From: Hypomyces perniciosus
Taxonomy: Eukaryota > Ascomycota > Sordariomycetes > Hypocreales > Hypocreaceae
DNA: 64,000 bases
Assembly (NCBI GenBank): GCA_008477525.1
Contig: SPDT01000004.1
Location: 3,968,001-4,032,000, forward strand
Direction: 5' to 3'
Shown here: positions 44,433-56,310 of the stretch, in pieces
Position numbering within the stretch: position 1 is the stretch's first letter
Layout: every line of letters begins with the position of its first letter
Translations under genes and position numbers: made by a program
Notes under the pieces: model-generated
Seen by the model: the letters and a program-made list of their open reading frames with translations, nothing else
Database searches by the model: none
Told to the model about the DNA's origin: nothing

Positions 44433-44783
44433 GGACTTCATAAGTAATTTCTTTTTACCAAGATTGATGAGTTGAGTTGCTATGGCTACCAACCTTGTAC
44501 GAAAGCTTCGTTTTCTCTTCTTTTGTATGTATGTCGTATCGTGTATTACTACTGGGCACATTCGTTCATACTGCCCTTTCTTTAATAATTGACAAATACA
44601 ATATGTAAAAGTGCAAAAGGTCCACTCTCGACCAATTGACTGTTTTTATCTTGCATAGAACGGATACATGTTGGTCTACTGTGTAAACAGAATGAGACCA
44701 TGTTGAACTACTTCTAGCTGCCTGAACTACTGTTGGTCACCGGGTGATATTATAAGCTACTAATTACAACAAGGCGGCCAAGA

Positions 44784-45221
44784 TCAAACGACTATGACCT
44801 TGGATGGAGTAGAAGACCCCAGCTGATATTGCTTGTAACAAATTATTAAATCCCCCCAGCCAGCAAACCTACCGGGTAAGCTCTCACTGTGACATCTTGA
44901 GCATCCATAAACAAGCAGCCCGCCAATAACATGACTTTCAATAATTTTTATGGCGATATCCCCGATGCAATCCTGGGTCCAGCTGTCAGCCACGTCTTGA
45001 TGAATTACTTGATACATTTTTTTTTCAGGGGCTAGGATAATCTCTTCTTCCCAGGGTTTCTGGGCTGAGGACTGCGACAGCAACACGGTTTGACCTCCTT
45101 GTCCTACCCTTGACTTCCCCAGTTCCACCAGTGGCACATCGAGATACTTATCAAGATCTTTTCGGATGACTCGTAGTATTCTGTGGTTGCCTATAAGATT
45201 TGTACCACTGTACGTTGTCAT
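44784..45221 (-). CDS. Hypothetical ORF, doubtful
   Basis: A 145-codon frame with ATG at 45221. The composition is protein-like (HRILRVIRKDLDKYLDV near the N-terminus, VADSWTQDCIGDIAIKI in the middle) but I recognise no family, see no signal peptide and no neighbour that supports it. It could be an exon of a decayed gene or a chance frame. The region upstream of its start holds a cluster of TTTGCAAA-type repeats. Confidence 0.22.
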   Translation of the reverse strand: MTTYSGTNLIGNHRILRVIRKDLDKYLDVPLVELGKSRVGQGGQTVLLSQSSAQKPWEEEIILAPEKKMYQVIHQDVADSWTQDCIGDIAIKIIESHVIGGLLVYGCSRCHSESLPGRFAGWGDLIICYKQYQLGSSTPSKVIVV

Positions 45222-46017
45222 ATGGCTATTCTCTTTATTCAATCTACTGCATGACATCTGGTTGCAATGAGCCAAAAATCCTGTACCTGCAGGAGTTTGC
45301 AGACATAATCATTGGGACTGATGGACGACAGGATTGGATGGGAGACTCAAATGATATGTGGAAAATACTTGCGGGCCAATACTACCTGATAGGTACCCAT
45401 ACAGTCATAAACTTGCCCAGTCCTAGCATATTAGGCACATGTAACTAACTGCCTACAGTAGCACATGAGCTAATATTTGCAAAAGGTGTAAATGGCCATT
45501 TTTGCAAATTAAGAAGCCTGCAAATTCGGCAAAATCGCCATATTTTAACAATTTGCACTGTATTATAACCCTAACCCCGACCACTTGTGTGTAACATTTT
45601 AACAGCACAAACGCTGGGGATATCTGTTTGGCCAATTCGTGTGGAGAAACTACAAAACTGGAGTAGTTATCCCATGATGCTTACGAAGTACTTACCCCTC
45701 TTGTCTTCATTCTCAGACAACTGCCTACTACTACATACTATCTAGCATCTTCCTGCAAAAAAATCAACACTTAATCCATCATCTGGTGTCCAAAGTCCGT
45801 GGAGACGCTAGGATCGGATCGTCAAAGGCAGACTCCAAGCCACTATACCCTATTTCATCTTTAGCCTTGCACTTCTACGGCCTCTAGTACAAGCATTTCA
45901 CCTAGGAGTAGCATCCAAGGCACTGCTGGGTATAGTTATTGTTGGATCTTTTCCAGACGACACCGAGGCTTACTGCTAGTATTCACGTCGTCAAGACGAC
46001 CAACAAACTACCACAGA
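45222..46017. other. Intergenic with TTTGCAAA-rich patch
   Basis: Between about 45470 and 45560 the sequences TTTGCAAA, TTTGCAAA, GCAAATT and AATTTGC recur, followed by a telobox-like TAACCCTAACCCC at 45566-45578. This may be a decayed miniature inverted-repeat element; no boundaries could be fixed. One TACGAAGTA lies at 45682. Confidence 0.4.
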
Positions 46018-48611
46018 ATGTCAGCAAATACTACTCCCAAGACCCGACCATCACGTCCCACCTCGCGTCATGGCTTTGAGATCGCCATCATTTGCGCTCT
46101 CCCCCTCGAGGCCGATGCTGTCTACGAGCTCTTTGACGTTCGCTGGGATGAGTCGCACGATGACGGCCCGCCATTTGACAAGGCGCCAGGTGACCCCAAC
46201 ACCTACTCTACTGGCGTTATCGGACGTCATAACGTTGTGCTCGCGCACATGCCGGGTATGGGAAAAGTCTATGCAGCGATAGTGGCCGCGCACTGTCAAA
46301 CAAGCTTCCCAAACATTAAGCTTGCCCTTGTGGTAGGTATCTTTGGTGTTGTGCCCTTTGGCTCAACTGGCGAGATTGTACTCGGGGATGTTATTATTAG
46401 TGATGGAGTCGTCCAGTACGATCTGGGGCGGCAGCTGCCTGACCGTTTTGTGACTAAAAACACGCTTCCGAGCAGGCCAAATCTCGAAATACAAGGCGTA
46501 TTGGCGAAATTAAAACTACACCGAATCCGAAAGCTACTCGGGGAGAACATGGCTAACTACCTCAGCACCCTTCAGCAGCGATCAGATCTAGAAGCCGAGT
46601 ATCTAGGCAAGGATTACGACAGGTTGTTTGAGGCAACGTATTGCCATGTTGGCGACAAGTCATGCGAGCAACTCGGCTGTAATGGCAAGCTGGTACCTCG
46701 GCAGCGTCTCCAAACCGCCCAAGATAAGCCTGAACCTGTTGTCCATTTCGGTCTGATCGCGTCCGGCGACACAGTTATGAAGTCTGGGGAAGATCGTGAC
46801 CGCATCGCACAAGAGCACGACATTATCGCTTTCGAGATGGAGAGTGCCGGTGTCTGGGATAGCTTCCCTTGCTTGGTGATAAAGGGCGCATGCTATTACG
46901 CGGACAGCCACAAGAGCAAAGCGTGGCAGCGATATGCTGCAGCCACTGCAGCAGTTTGCATGAAGGCGTTTTTGAACCACTGGGTGCCCTCCCTACCTGG
47001 AGGCATCAGTGCACTGGTCCAAGAGGAATCATCTAGCCCTAGATGTAAGTACTTCGTAGCTTCAATATCATTAATGTATTATTTGTCATCCTCACACTCA
47101 TTATAGTTTTCATTCCTTATCCGAGAAATGAAGCATTTGTTGGCAGACAGAGAATACTTGAGAAACTTCAGCAGCGGCTCCTTTCATCAGTTGCGAGAGT
47201 CGCACTATTCGGCCTTGGTGGCATTGGGTAAGTTTGTTCCAGCAAGTGGTGACTACCCGTTAACAAATGTAGGAAAACCCAAATATGCCTGGCATACGCA
47301 TATTGGCTGCATGCGACACATCCGGAAGTTCCAGTCTTTTGGGTCCACGCTACCAGTGCAAATCGATTCCGTGAATCATACAAGTCTATAGCCGAAGAAT
47401 GTCGTATCCCGGGCTACAAAGATCCTCAAGTAGACGTGCTGGCCCTGGTGAAGAAGTGGCTGGAGAGAGAACTTAAAGACCAATGGCCAATGATCATCGA
47501 TAATGCCAATGACAAGCGGGTGTTTGATTCGCCGCAAGACGAAAAGAATGCGAGCCCGCCCATTCATGATAGAGGATTGGCACACTTCATCCCTGAATGC
47601 TCTCATGGATCCATTCTTATCACAACCCGGAACAAACAGGTTGGCGTCATGCTCACCAAAGGGGGATCCATGGTCGAAGTCGGCGCTATGGATAAACACG
47701 AGTCTGGCCAGCTTGTTCGCACGAAACTTGATGGCCTCGACGTGACGGCTGATGAGGCCTCACTCCTGTCGGATCGGCTAGAACACCTTCCTCTTGCACT
47801 TACACAGGCGGCTGCCTACATCCAAAGAAATTCCATGACGGTTAGCAGATATCTTCAGCTACTGAACAAGAGTGATCATTCCTTTTTGGAGCTTCTTAGT
47901 AAGGAGTTTGAGACGGTTGGAAGAGACTCGGGGACTCCGCATGCAGTTGCAGCTACATGGATTGTTTCCTTTGAGCAGATCAAGGAACAAAACACCCTTG
48001 CAGTTGAGCTGCTCTCACTAATGTGCTTCTTCGACCGGCAGGCCATCCCTGTGAAGTTCTTATCCAACTATTATGAGCAACACTGGCTTCGACAAAACGG
48101 CGAACGGGAGATCAAGAACTGGCAAGAAGAAATACAGATTGAGGAAGCTCTAGGTACTCTCAAGGCATTTTCGTTTATCTCGGCAGACAACAGCGATAAC
48201 TTGGCTCTCCACCGGCTTGTGCAGTTAGTCACGCGAAAGTGGCTCGTTAGCAAGGGTTTGAATGACCACTTTGCTAGACTGACGCTCTTTGTGGTGTCTA
48301 ATCTTTACCCAGATGGCAAATTTGAGACCCGCGCCATATGTGGCGCGTATCTTCCTCATGTGTCCGCCGTGTTGAACTGCAAGGGGGCAAGTTCAAGTTC
48401 TGAAACGACTGCAAATGAGGAAATGCGTGCAAGAGCAAGTCTTTTCCACAGAACTTCTGCATTTTTCAGCCTTCAAGGAAGGTGGGAGGATGCAGAGAGG
48501 CATCAGTTGCAAGCAGTGGAGATCAGAAAGCAAGTGCTTGGAGAGAAGCATCCAGCTACACTGACAAGCATGAATAACCTTGCATCAGTCTATTGTCAGC
48601 AAGGGCGATGA
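46018..48611 (+). CDS. NLR-like protein: PNP/UDP phosphorylase, NB-ARC, TPR
   Basis: Exons 46018..47044, 47107..47227 and 47273..48611 (828 aa to the TGA). Residues 20-330 form a purine nucleoside phosphorylase/uridine phosphorylase-like effector domain (IAIICALPLEADAV, VGIFGVVPFG, GDVIISDGVVQYD, FEMESAGVWD). The NB-ARC ATPase follows with P-loop FGLGGIGKTQ (about 376-385, split by intron 2 inside its last Gly codon), Walker B-like WPMIIDNAND, GSILITTRN, LEHLPLALTQAAAYI and an MHD-like ALHRLVQL. Kinesin-light-chain-type TPR begins near WEDAERHQLQAVEIRKQVLG. An in-frame TGA at 48609..48611 stands where the repeat normally has Trp (TGG to TGA); the same frame then continues with a second good TPR to 48962. 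Fungal NLRs of this layout are linked to non-self recognition and programmed cell death (family knowledge). It may be a short functional form or a nonsense allele. Confidence 0.85.
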
Positions 48612-48962
48612 AAAAAAGCTGAGGTACTAGGGCTGCAATTAATAGAGATCGAAGAGCGAGTGCTTGGAGAGGAGCATCCAGATATACTGGCGAGCATGAA
48701 TAATCTTGCCTACGTGTGGCAGCATCAAGGTCGCTTTGAGGAGGCCATCGGTTTGATGGAGCGTTGCTTGCAGCTTCAGCAACGCAACCTTGGCCCACCT
48801 CATCGTCTTACGGCGGGAAGTCATTTAACACTGAAAAAAGGGAAGAAGGCGAAAGAACAATCCCTTGGCCCATCTGCTTCTCCTATGGCGGAGACCCAGT
48901 CAGTCTTGAGCAAGCCAAAGGTGGCTAGGAATGGGTGGTGGTCAGAATGTCGGGTGATGTAA

Positions 48963-49418
48963 AGCTTGCATAATCTCAGACAGATGCTGAACTTTTTGTT
49001 GTGTAGAGCAGCAGGGTATCATATATAGCGCACGTTTCCAGATGCTAGAGGTAGCGAATATTTCAAATAGAAGAGATGAAGTACAACAAGATAATACGCA
49101 CGAACAATGGAAGAAGAGCATGGCGAATTTCGGCGCTTTTCTTAATAATTGGAGTAGCATAAGGTGACCAAATAGTTCTAAATAAACTGTTCAATCAGGA
49201 GGAATTGGTGCAAACGAATATGACTGAGTCCATTTTTTCAGTGTTTCGGTGTTGCTATTCACCCTATTGAACTGCTTCAAGTGTATTCATTCATTCAATA
49301 ATTTTGGCCCTAACAACTGTCTATCTACTCCAAATCTATAGCTCTTAGTGTAGGGGTTATGACACACTGGCGTTCCACTACACCTCTCCATATTAACTCC
49401 CTTCTCCATCATAGACAG
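48963..49418. other. Intergenic, no gene seen
   Basis: AT-rich; no coding or RNA signal that I can support. Confidence 0.5.
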
Positions 49419-50091
49419 TTATCCGGCAATGGGTCTGTAATTATTGGTGAAGTACCAAACATTCTCAGCTACTAGAACCCAATGGTAGCCCAAGACCATC
49501 TCAAGGTATTTGCTGATGAGAATAAACCACGTCCCGGCGTATGGTCCCCCCCCAGTGTAGTAGTCACGAAGAACCACACCACTGGAAATGGTTGGGCCAT
49601 GTTGTCGAGCATGTACAGGTAACTGTTCGATATGTGAGCTATCTTGTAGGACTTAGATCTCAACCATGGCCGAAACTTGTGTTGCAACTTACACTTGGAT
49701 CAGTGCGAGAGTACCTTGCAAAGTATTGGACGATTTGAGCTATGGTTTGCCACCTATCACTCCTGATCTCGATCATGTCGTGAGGATATTGACTATCTGG
49801 GTCGTGCGTGACTCGTAGAGTGAGATGATTCGGGTGAGAATCTAGGAGATCGTTGGGAGTGGGGACGCCAGCTAGGCTTGAAGGGAAGCTGTCTGAAAGA
49901 CTTCCTGTTGTTGCGGGTGGAGCAGATTGGTGAGAGCTCATGCCGTTCTGATGGCTGACACCGTTCTGATGGCTGACACCGTTCTGCCGGGCGCCGTTTT
50001 GCTGTCTCGTTCCGTTTGTTCCGTTTGTTCTGTTGTGCGAGTTGGTTCCATTCCGGCCGCTTTCGTTGGTCTCATGATTCGTACCGTCCAT
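49419..50091 (-). CDS. Possible two-exon hypothetical protein
   Basis: Exons 49693..50091 and 49419..49622 (200 aa) joined by a 70-nt GTAAGT..CAG intron in phase 0. The N-terminus is Asn/Gly/Thr-rich with direct repeats of NGVSHQ; exon 1 then reads LRVTHDPDSQYPHDMIEI and RWQTIAQIVQYFARYSR. Exon 2 reads GPYAGTWFILISKYLEMVLG and ends VWYFTNNYRPIAG. The second exon is also open in another frame, separated by a run of eight G, so the correct frame is uncertain. I do not recognise a family. A TM-like segment in exon 2 would make it a small membrane protein. Confidence 0.35.
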
Positions 50092-50794
50092 AGTGATGAT
50101 CGGTCCGTATACTCTCGCAGAGTGTCGTGCAAACAGCGGTCGTAGCAGGATTAGCAGACGTGTGAAAAGAGGCCATAAATACGTTCACGTCGCGATGCAA
50201 GAAAGGGAACAGAGTAAGTACTCAGGAGGGTGATTTGCCATATGATGCAGCTTGTGAGTTGGCACCTTCCCGTGAACAATGCGCCTCTATAAAGCCGTGG
50301 TAGCGACTTGCCTCTGAATCAAGACCATCTTTTGAGTCGTTTTTATTTTTTTGCATAAAGACCCAGAAGCACATGGACCTCGAATAAAGGCGCATCAGTA
50401 TCGTCAAGTACATCTGTGTCGGCGTTAACTTCCAATCATATGATACGCCGTGTTTCTCTGCAATTGGAAGAATCGGGTTGCTAGCTTTCCTCCAGCCTGT
50501 ATCGCGCGAGCTAGATGCTCTTACCAATTAAATGACATCAAACATAGCTACAGTTCTAGTTACCGCAGTACCACAGCGTTATATCATTCCATGTAGCAAG
50601 GTCAGCAAAGAAAAATATGTATTGACAAAAGACCCATATTCTCAAATAAAGATTCCTGCCATTCTTCTCCTCGGTAGACTATATACAGAATGTACAACAG
50701 TTTTGTATCTTATCAAATCTCATTATATAGGAGCAAACCCTCTGCCCTTCCCACCAATTGTGTTGCAGTTTCAAATTCTGGCCATGTCCATTTA

Positions 50795-51220
50795 TCAGTT
50801 GCAGACGTAAGAGTAGCAAACCATGCCTCCCTGAGAATACGATGAACCAAAAGGAATGACACACGTCTTTCCCCTGTCACCGTCGTTTCGGTAGCAAGTT
50901 CCAATAACCTTGCCATTGCCGTTGTTCTCATACATGTCGTAGTGACCGTCGCCGCGCTTGTAGAAATTAAGCTGATTCATGCCGCAGAGGTTGTGAACAC
51001 TGAAGAAGTCGCCGTAAGGCTTGCCATCCACTCTTCCTCTGCGGTCGCCGTTAGTCAGACACTTGCAGTTCCAGTAGTTGGAAGGGCAGGCCGAGTAGTC
51101 AGTCCAGTGTTGCTGGGTTGTTCCTGAGGTCAAGACGGAATTGTAGAGCGTGGTGATGTGGAAGTCAGCCAGAGCAAGAGGCAGGGCCGCGAAGCCGACG
51201 AGAGCACTGAACACCTTCAT
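50795..51220 (-). CDS. Small secreted cysteine-rich protein
   Basis: A single exon of 141 aa. The ATG at 51220 begins a clear signal peptide (MKVFSALVGFAALPLALA, cut before DFH). The mature ~123 residues contain eight cysteines (in SACPS, WNCKC, NLCGM, GTCYR, KTCVI and the terminal MVCYSYVCN), enough for four disulfides. A TATATAAG element lies about 120 bp upstream on the coding strand. The frame stays open upstream of the ATG, but the added sequence lies beyond the TATA box and is not expected to be coding. Proteins of this size and pattern in fungi are often effectors or surface proteins; no catalytic motif is visible and I assign no function. It is not obviously homologous to the second small secreted protein at 58700..59120. 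Confidence 0.8.
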   Translation of the reverse strand: MKVFSALVGFAALPLALADFHITTLYNSVLTSGTTQQHWTDYSACPSNYWNCKCLTNGDRRGRVDGKPYGDFFSVHNLCGMNQLNFYKRGDGHYDMYENNGNGKVIGTCYRNDGDRGKTCVIPFGSSYSQGGMVCYSYVCN

Positions 51221-54200
51221 TTTGAAGTGCAGTTTAGATGTTATAGAGTAGAGGAGAAGGGAGTGGTGAGAGTGGTTGTTTGAGTTGTTGTGAGTGAAGT
51301 TGCTGAAGTAGGATATAATGAAGAGAGGACAAAGACTCTTATATATCCAAGACCTTACATAGAAAGCAACACAATTGGCAATATATACCGAATACCCCAG
51401 ATATTCCTGATCAACATCTATTTCGTAAAAATTGCTCATACCTTATCCAGAATTCGCCGACCTTCTCAATTGAGCTTGGGATTCACGGTCCGTGTGGGGC
51501 GTATTCCTGATGTGGTTGTCCCTCTTTAGAATGCATCCCCTAAAATACCATTTCCCCATAAATATGTGAGAGCTGCATATTCTAGAAACCATAGAAGCTC
51601 TGTACGGAGTATACTACTAGTAGTAATTAGCCCCAATATCCCCATATATCTTAATTAGTTTAGCTGCAGCCACATAAGGATCATCCCGATTGTGGGCTTA
51701 CCTTGATCTTTCACCGAGTGGTGGCGATGATAGACCTTGATCAACTAGATAGTATCGACCTCGTTTGTTAATCATACAGTGGGCACTATGATGGCCAATC
51801 TGATACGCAGAGAGTGTGGCACGACGAAGCCAAGGAGGAAGGAATCCGAAGGATTGTGTGAGCAGTGGAAAGACCCTCCAACAAAGGCCAATTAGAGCCC
51901 GTGGCATGAGTATCCGTACTTTGATCGGGCGTTTCTGACCACCCCATAGATGCATACAGGTACGAGTTTCTCGTCAAGGTATGAGAAGGGCTCATTGCTC
52001 AAGATGGTAGGTCACAACAGTGGCGACTCAACATTCAGATAGTCTTTCGGTGCCCTTTCCCTAGATCATTGAATACCTCCAGTTTCTTATGACAGGCACT
52101 GAGATTCCGAGCTGCATGACAATACGATCTAGGTCTTTCCTAACTCATCTTACAGCACTTTGTGATCCATTGATCATGCCTCAGTCACCGTGTAGCTTGT
52201 TCTGTAGGTATGTGCACGTGTCCGGTGATAGCAACGTAGTATATCCGAGAATTTATTTCCATGCCGCCAAGAGAGAATCCTTCATGCAGTGCGCTGAAGT
52301 AGTATGCAACGAGAATGTTTAGAGGGCAGGGGAGCTGGATCATCGCCACACGACTCCCCCACAGTTAACCAGGGTTCGAATAACCGGGTCTGGTGCTCGG
52401 ACATCCCATGAATTAAGGTACCTGAGAAAGGGGGGGTGAGATCGATGACCCACGTGAACCGTAGCCTTTAGGCTCGGAATGTATATACTCAATATCTATT
52501 CCGTAGTGCAATGAAGAGCACTTGAGGACTGCATACTGAATTAGTAGCGAAGTGAAAGTGAAAGTGAGTTGGAAAGTAGTTGGGCGTAAATGTAAGAACC
52601 AGCAGCGTGCAGGAGACCAAGGACCATACCGACGCTCAATATCGATATCATACATATCCACCCTGCTAGCTTAAGATAATGGAAGAGGGAGCTTAGTTTA
52701 ACGTTATTTCACAAATCAATAGAGGGTGTTGGTAATACAAAGCAAATAAAACAGACACATAAAATAGAATGACATCTTGGCACAGACGCAGGATCTGTCA
52801 CTCCGCCAATCAATGACAGTACACCCAACAAGGATTATAAAGTGCAACGGAATACCTACATACGAGTACTCTACTCTCCTTTTTTAGTTAGCATATACAT
52901 AGCCGTTAGGTAATTAGTGCGAGTCCCGATACGTCGTACAATAGCTTGATCGACGAGAGATCACCTAGTTGCAACTCTTACAAGTAAGGTACTCCACCAT
53001 GTCAATTAGCAGTTTGCCTCCTCTTAGTGGCCTATAAGCAGGAACCTATCGGACCCGTGGTTTCTAAAACCAACGAGTCTCACGATGCACTCTATAATCC
53101 TTGGGGGTGCAACTCCTGAGTTCAGCTTCCGTTGCCGGGGTTAGCAAAATCGACCAATTTCCGTCACTTGACCCCTCAAGCACGGGGGGTCGCTATATTG
53201 TAAAAGTCCGCAACTTTAAAGCTATCTAAGTGTACTATAACACCAGCACAGCCGCCGCTCGCAGGGGTCCTGACGAAGCAGAGGCTTCTATGATAGTAAT
53301 AGGACCTCAATTGCTCCACAATAGACTTGAAAAGGCTAATTAGATAGACCTCGCTAATGTATTAGCGCAGGGATATTCTGACCATCCTTTAATACTGACT
53401 ATAGGTAGGATAAGCTAGCTGCTCTTGGCAGGTCCACTGATCCAACTCCAAAGGATATTCCCCATACTACGCAATAGGAAGGTAAAGACAGTTAAGTGGG
53501 ACTGATATATATTTGGCCTTCAGATTAGAAAAGTCGTTATAGCCTAAATTGCCCGTTATATCTAGTACTTGGCCCCATTACAGGTTATAAATGCTTTTGT
53601 GAAGCTTGCTCTCGTGTATCGTGGCATTGTAAACGATACTTCCACTAGATACTATGCGTGACAGGGGGGTGGGGAGGCGGGAAGCCACAAGTTAGTACAT
53701 AGACAGGGGATTTGTGGATCGCCGTCGATCCTTGAAACCGAATCCGGTTTATGACGACCCAAACAGGAAACATGAGTTCCATCGGACCAATTCGTTGCCG
53801 ATCAGCTGGGATCCTCCATAGGCCCGATGAAAGGTAGTTGGGCAGGCAAATAGTCAAGTATCCTAGAACATACCCCAGGCTTAATTATATTAACCAAGGA
53901 TTTTATCACTGCTCGCCCATCTCGATGAGAGAACGAGCATTATAACCCAGAGACTAGCATTGTGAAACAGCTCATTACTCAAACTGGGAAAGGAAACAAG
54001 CTGCGGAAAAATGAAGATATGCTGGAAAAATCTCATTAATTGACTGATAGGGAAGTGGGGAGTATAAGCGAAAAGACTTCTAATGCTTTAGCTCCTGTCT
54101 TTACCAGCGTCTACCCTATACATTGTTATCTAGCCTCAGCCGATTCTTCTGATAGGCTAAACACAGAACCATATAGTACCAGTCACGCTATAACATCTCC

Positions 54201-54519
54201 TCGTTGGACCCGCCAACAGGGACAGCACCAGTGGTGCTGAACACAATTCAATCTGACTGGCCCTAATTCCAGCTTGAGGGGGGCCGGCTCGAGCTTGCAA
54301 GCTGGGGTATAGCTTGAACTGAAATTACCAGATTGAGGATATGGGCCTAGCTGACTAAGTTGCAATGACTACCCTCAGATTGAAGAAGTCTAAGTAGATA
54401 ACATACGACTATGTTAAGCAACGCAAGTTACTCCGTGCAACTCGTGTTATTTCTGAACCCCTTACAAAAGCACTAAGCCTGCTTTTGTCGAGTGCACTAC
54501 TCTGCCAACCGTCTTGACA
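51221..54519. other. AT-rich gene-poor stretch
   Basis: About 3.3 kb without a supportable gene. It contains a TACGGAGTA at 51603 and long AT-rich tracts with frequent TA dinucleotides (52680-54500) consistent with old, RIP-eroded repeats. I could not recognise a parent element. Confidence 0.5.
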
Positions 54520-55030
54520 ATGCCCCATACCCTCACTACAGGATCCCGAGTGAGTGTCATCTGCTTTTTTCGCAATCCATATTGAAACACTCCAGCTACG
54601 TGATTTTTAGGATCTCCGTGTCAATAACAAGTGTCACATCAGTCAAAGGATCGGCTCTGGCCCCTTAGGCGACATCTACCTGGGTACCAACATCAACTCC
54701 AGAGAAAATGCCCTCGAGTCCATAGCTCAAATATGAAGCCCATGTCTACCAGTCACTTGCCGGTCGTCGCCATTTCCATCATCTACTGGTTCAGAACTGA
54801 GCGCGAATACAATGCCATGGTATTTGACCTTGTCAGCCCCAGCTTGGAAGAACTCCTCGAATAAATCGCAAGTCCTCCTAGAGACGGCCCCTGTCCTGGC
54901 TGATGGCCCATTGAATACATCCACGCAAAGCCCTCCATTCATCGTGATATTAAGCTAGACATCTTGCTCGTAGGAATTAGCAGGCGCGACAACCAGATCA
55001 ACACCATTGTCTTTAGTCTAGCCAAGAAAT
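54520..55030 (+). pseudogene. Casein kinase 1 pseudogene
   Basis: The first exon (ATG at 54520, coding MPHTLTTGSR) and its intron with GTGAGT donor and TTTTTAG acceptor (54610) are still recognisable. Exon 2 then reads DLRVNNKCHISQRIGSGPLG and DIYLGTN, the glycine-loop start of casein kinase 1. After that the frame is broken by a TGA and shifts: YEAHVYQSLAG, YNAMVFDLVSPSLEELLE and IEYIHAKPSIHRDIK appear in successive frames. The catalytic HRDIK is present but the DFG position is degraded, and the kinase C-lobe is missing. Retention of the intron indicates a DNA-level duplicate rather than a retro-copy. No functional kinase can be made from it. Confidence 0.82.
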
Positions 55031-56310
55031 TATATGGCCTGAGTCCTTGGCTCGCTCAAGAGTCTTTGGCGCGGAGCAATATACACCAGTTTCCATTCGT
55101 TGTTGACACGGAGAAGCCAGCGAGTCTTACTAACAGCACCACCATCATAGAGTTCATAAAGCCTTGTCACCCGCCACGGTCCACAGGCCTCCCTGGCAGA
55201 GGAGGAGGAGGGGATGTGAAGGCAAAAAGACAATATTTCAAGCAAGTCAAGCGTTAAATCAGGCTGGGAAAACCAGCGAAAGCTAGTGGCTACCCATTCA
55301 ATATGGAGAGCTCCCACAATGAGCTTGAACATGGCGCAAGTAAGTTGGATTTCCTTGATTGCCGCTTTGAAGGAGGAACTCTGTCCCCGTAGCCCCTGAA
55401 TCAATTCGCAAGTGAAACATGACATCGCTTTTGTGATTATTCAACTAATGATCTATCCCAGGAACTAGTGAATTAGACGATGCAGAGTTTTCTTCTTATT
55501 ATCTTGGTATATGAACGATACAATTGTTGTCAAATGAGAGGTATCAGATTGTGCTTTCTGTACTATGGTTCCACCAAACTCCGAGGGGGTGTTTTTAGCA
55601 ATTCCCGTTCATTTCCCTCACTCCCGTGTGTTTCCTTCATTCCCCTTGATTTCTTTCATTCCCCTTTATGGTGTAGACTTTCACAAATGTCGTTGGCCAT
55701 GGCGATACTGTTGTCAGTGGACCCAGGGCGTTGACGTGGTCAAAGAAGGCTGTCTGCGACCACTATGGCCGCAGAAACGAGACGCATTCTCGCCCATGTA
55801 GTGGCCCATGTAGTGGTAAGGCGCTTTCAATGCCAGCCTTCCAACTGCATTGTAGTACCCACACTCATGGATTTGACGGCGCTTACCACGAATACGAATA
55901 GAGGAGCCATGAGATAGTATGTATGTATGTATGTGTTGACGCCTGGTGACGAGACGGGCTAGTGCGGCTCTTCAAGAGGCCTTGTCACCAACACATCAGG
56001 CAGGGGTGCATGTCCGTCACACAGCCCGCTTGTGCAAGACGCAAGGCATACTCTGTACGAAGTGCTTAGATAGGAGTTAGATATATTGAGTGGCGCAACA
56101 GAGTAGGAACAAATGCTTACCTCAATCACTGGCAGTGGTGCTTCTGGAGGCATGTTTCCCAAAACCAGTGTATATATTCTTTTGAAGAATAAGCCAGGAG
56201 AAAAGATGTCATCTCTTCATAATACCCCAGTCTGTAAATGCAACGAGAGGGTCAATGTATGTGACATGTAGGGCTGAAGATTATTTCTAATGCAACTTTA
56301 TGAGCAGCAA
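55031..56310. other. Intergenic with TATG tetranucleotide repeat
   Basis: No gene seen. A short (TATG)n repeat lies at 55918-55934. TACGAAGTG, one base off the dispersed motif, occurs near 56055. Confidence 0.5.

Noticed and set aside
44784..45275. Longer 163-codon version of the doubtful minus-strand ORF
   Set aside because: The extra N-terminal part begins at TTG; the ATG at 45221 is the only plausible start.
50490..50530. tRNA-like A box (TTGGTAAGAGC on the minus strand)
   Set aside because: No matching B box or acceptor and T-arm pairing could be found; at best a degenerate tRNA-derived fragment.
51221..51439. N-terminal extension of the small secreted protein frame
   Set aside because: It would bury the signal peptide internally and lies across the TATA box; the ATG at 51220 is the better start.
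52360..52400. GGTTCGAAT B-box-like sequence
   Set aside because: The flanking bases do not pair as a T-arm and no A box is upstream.
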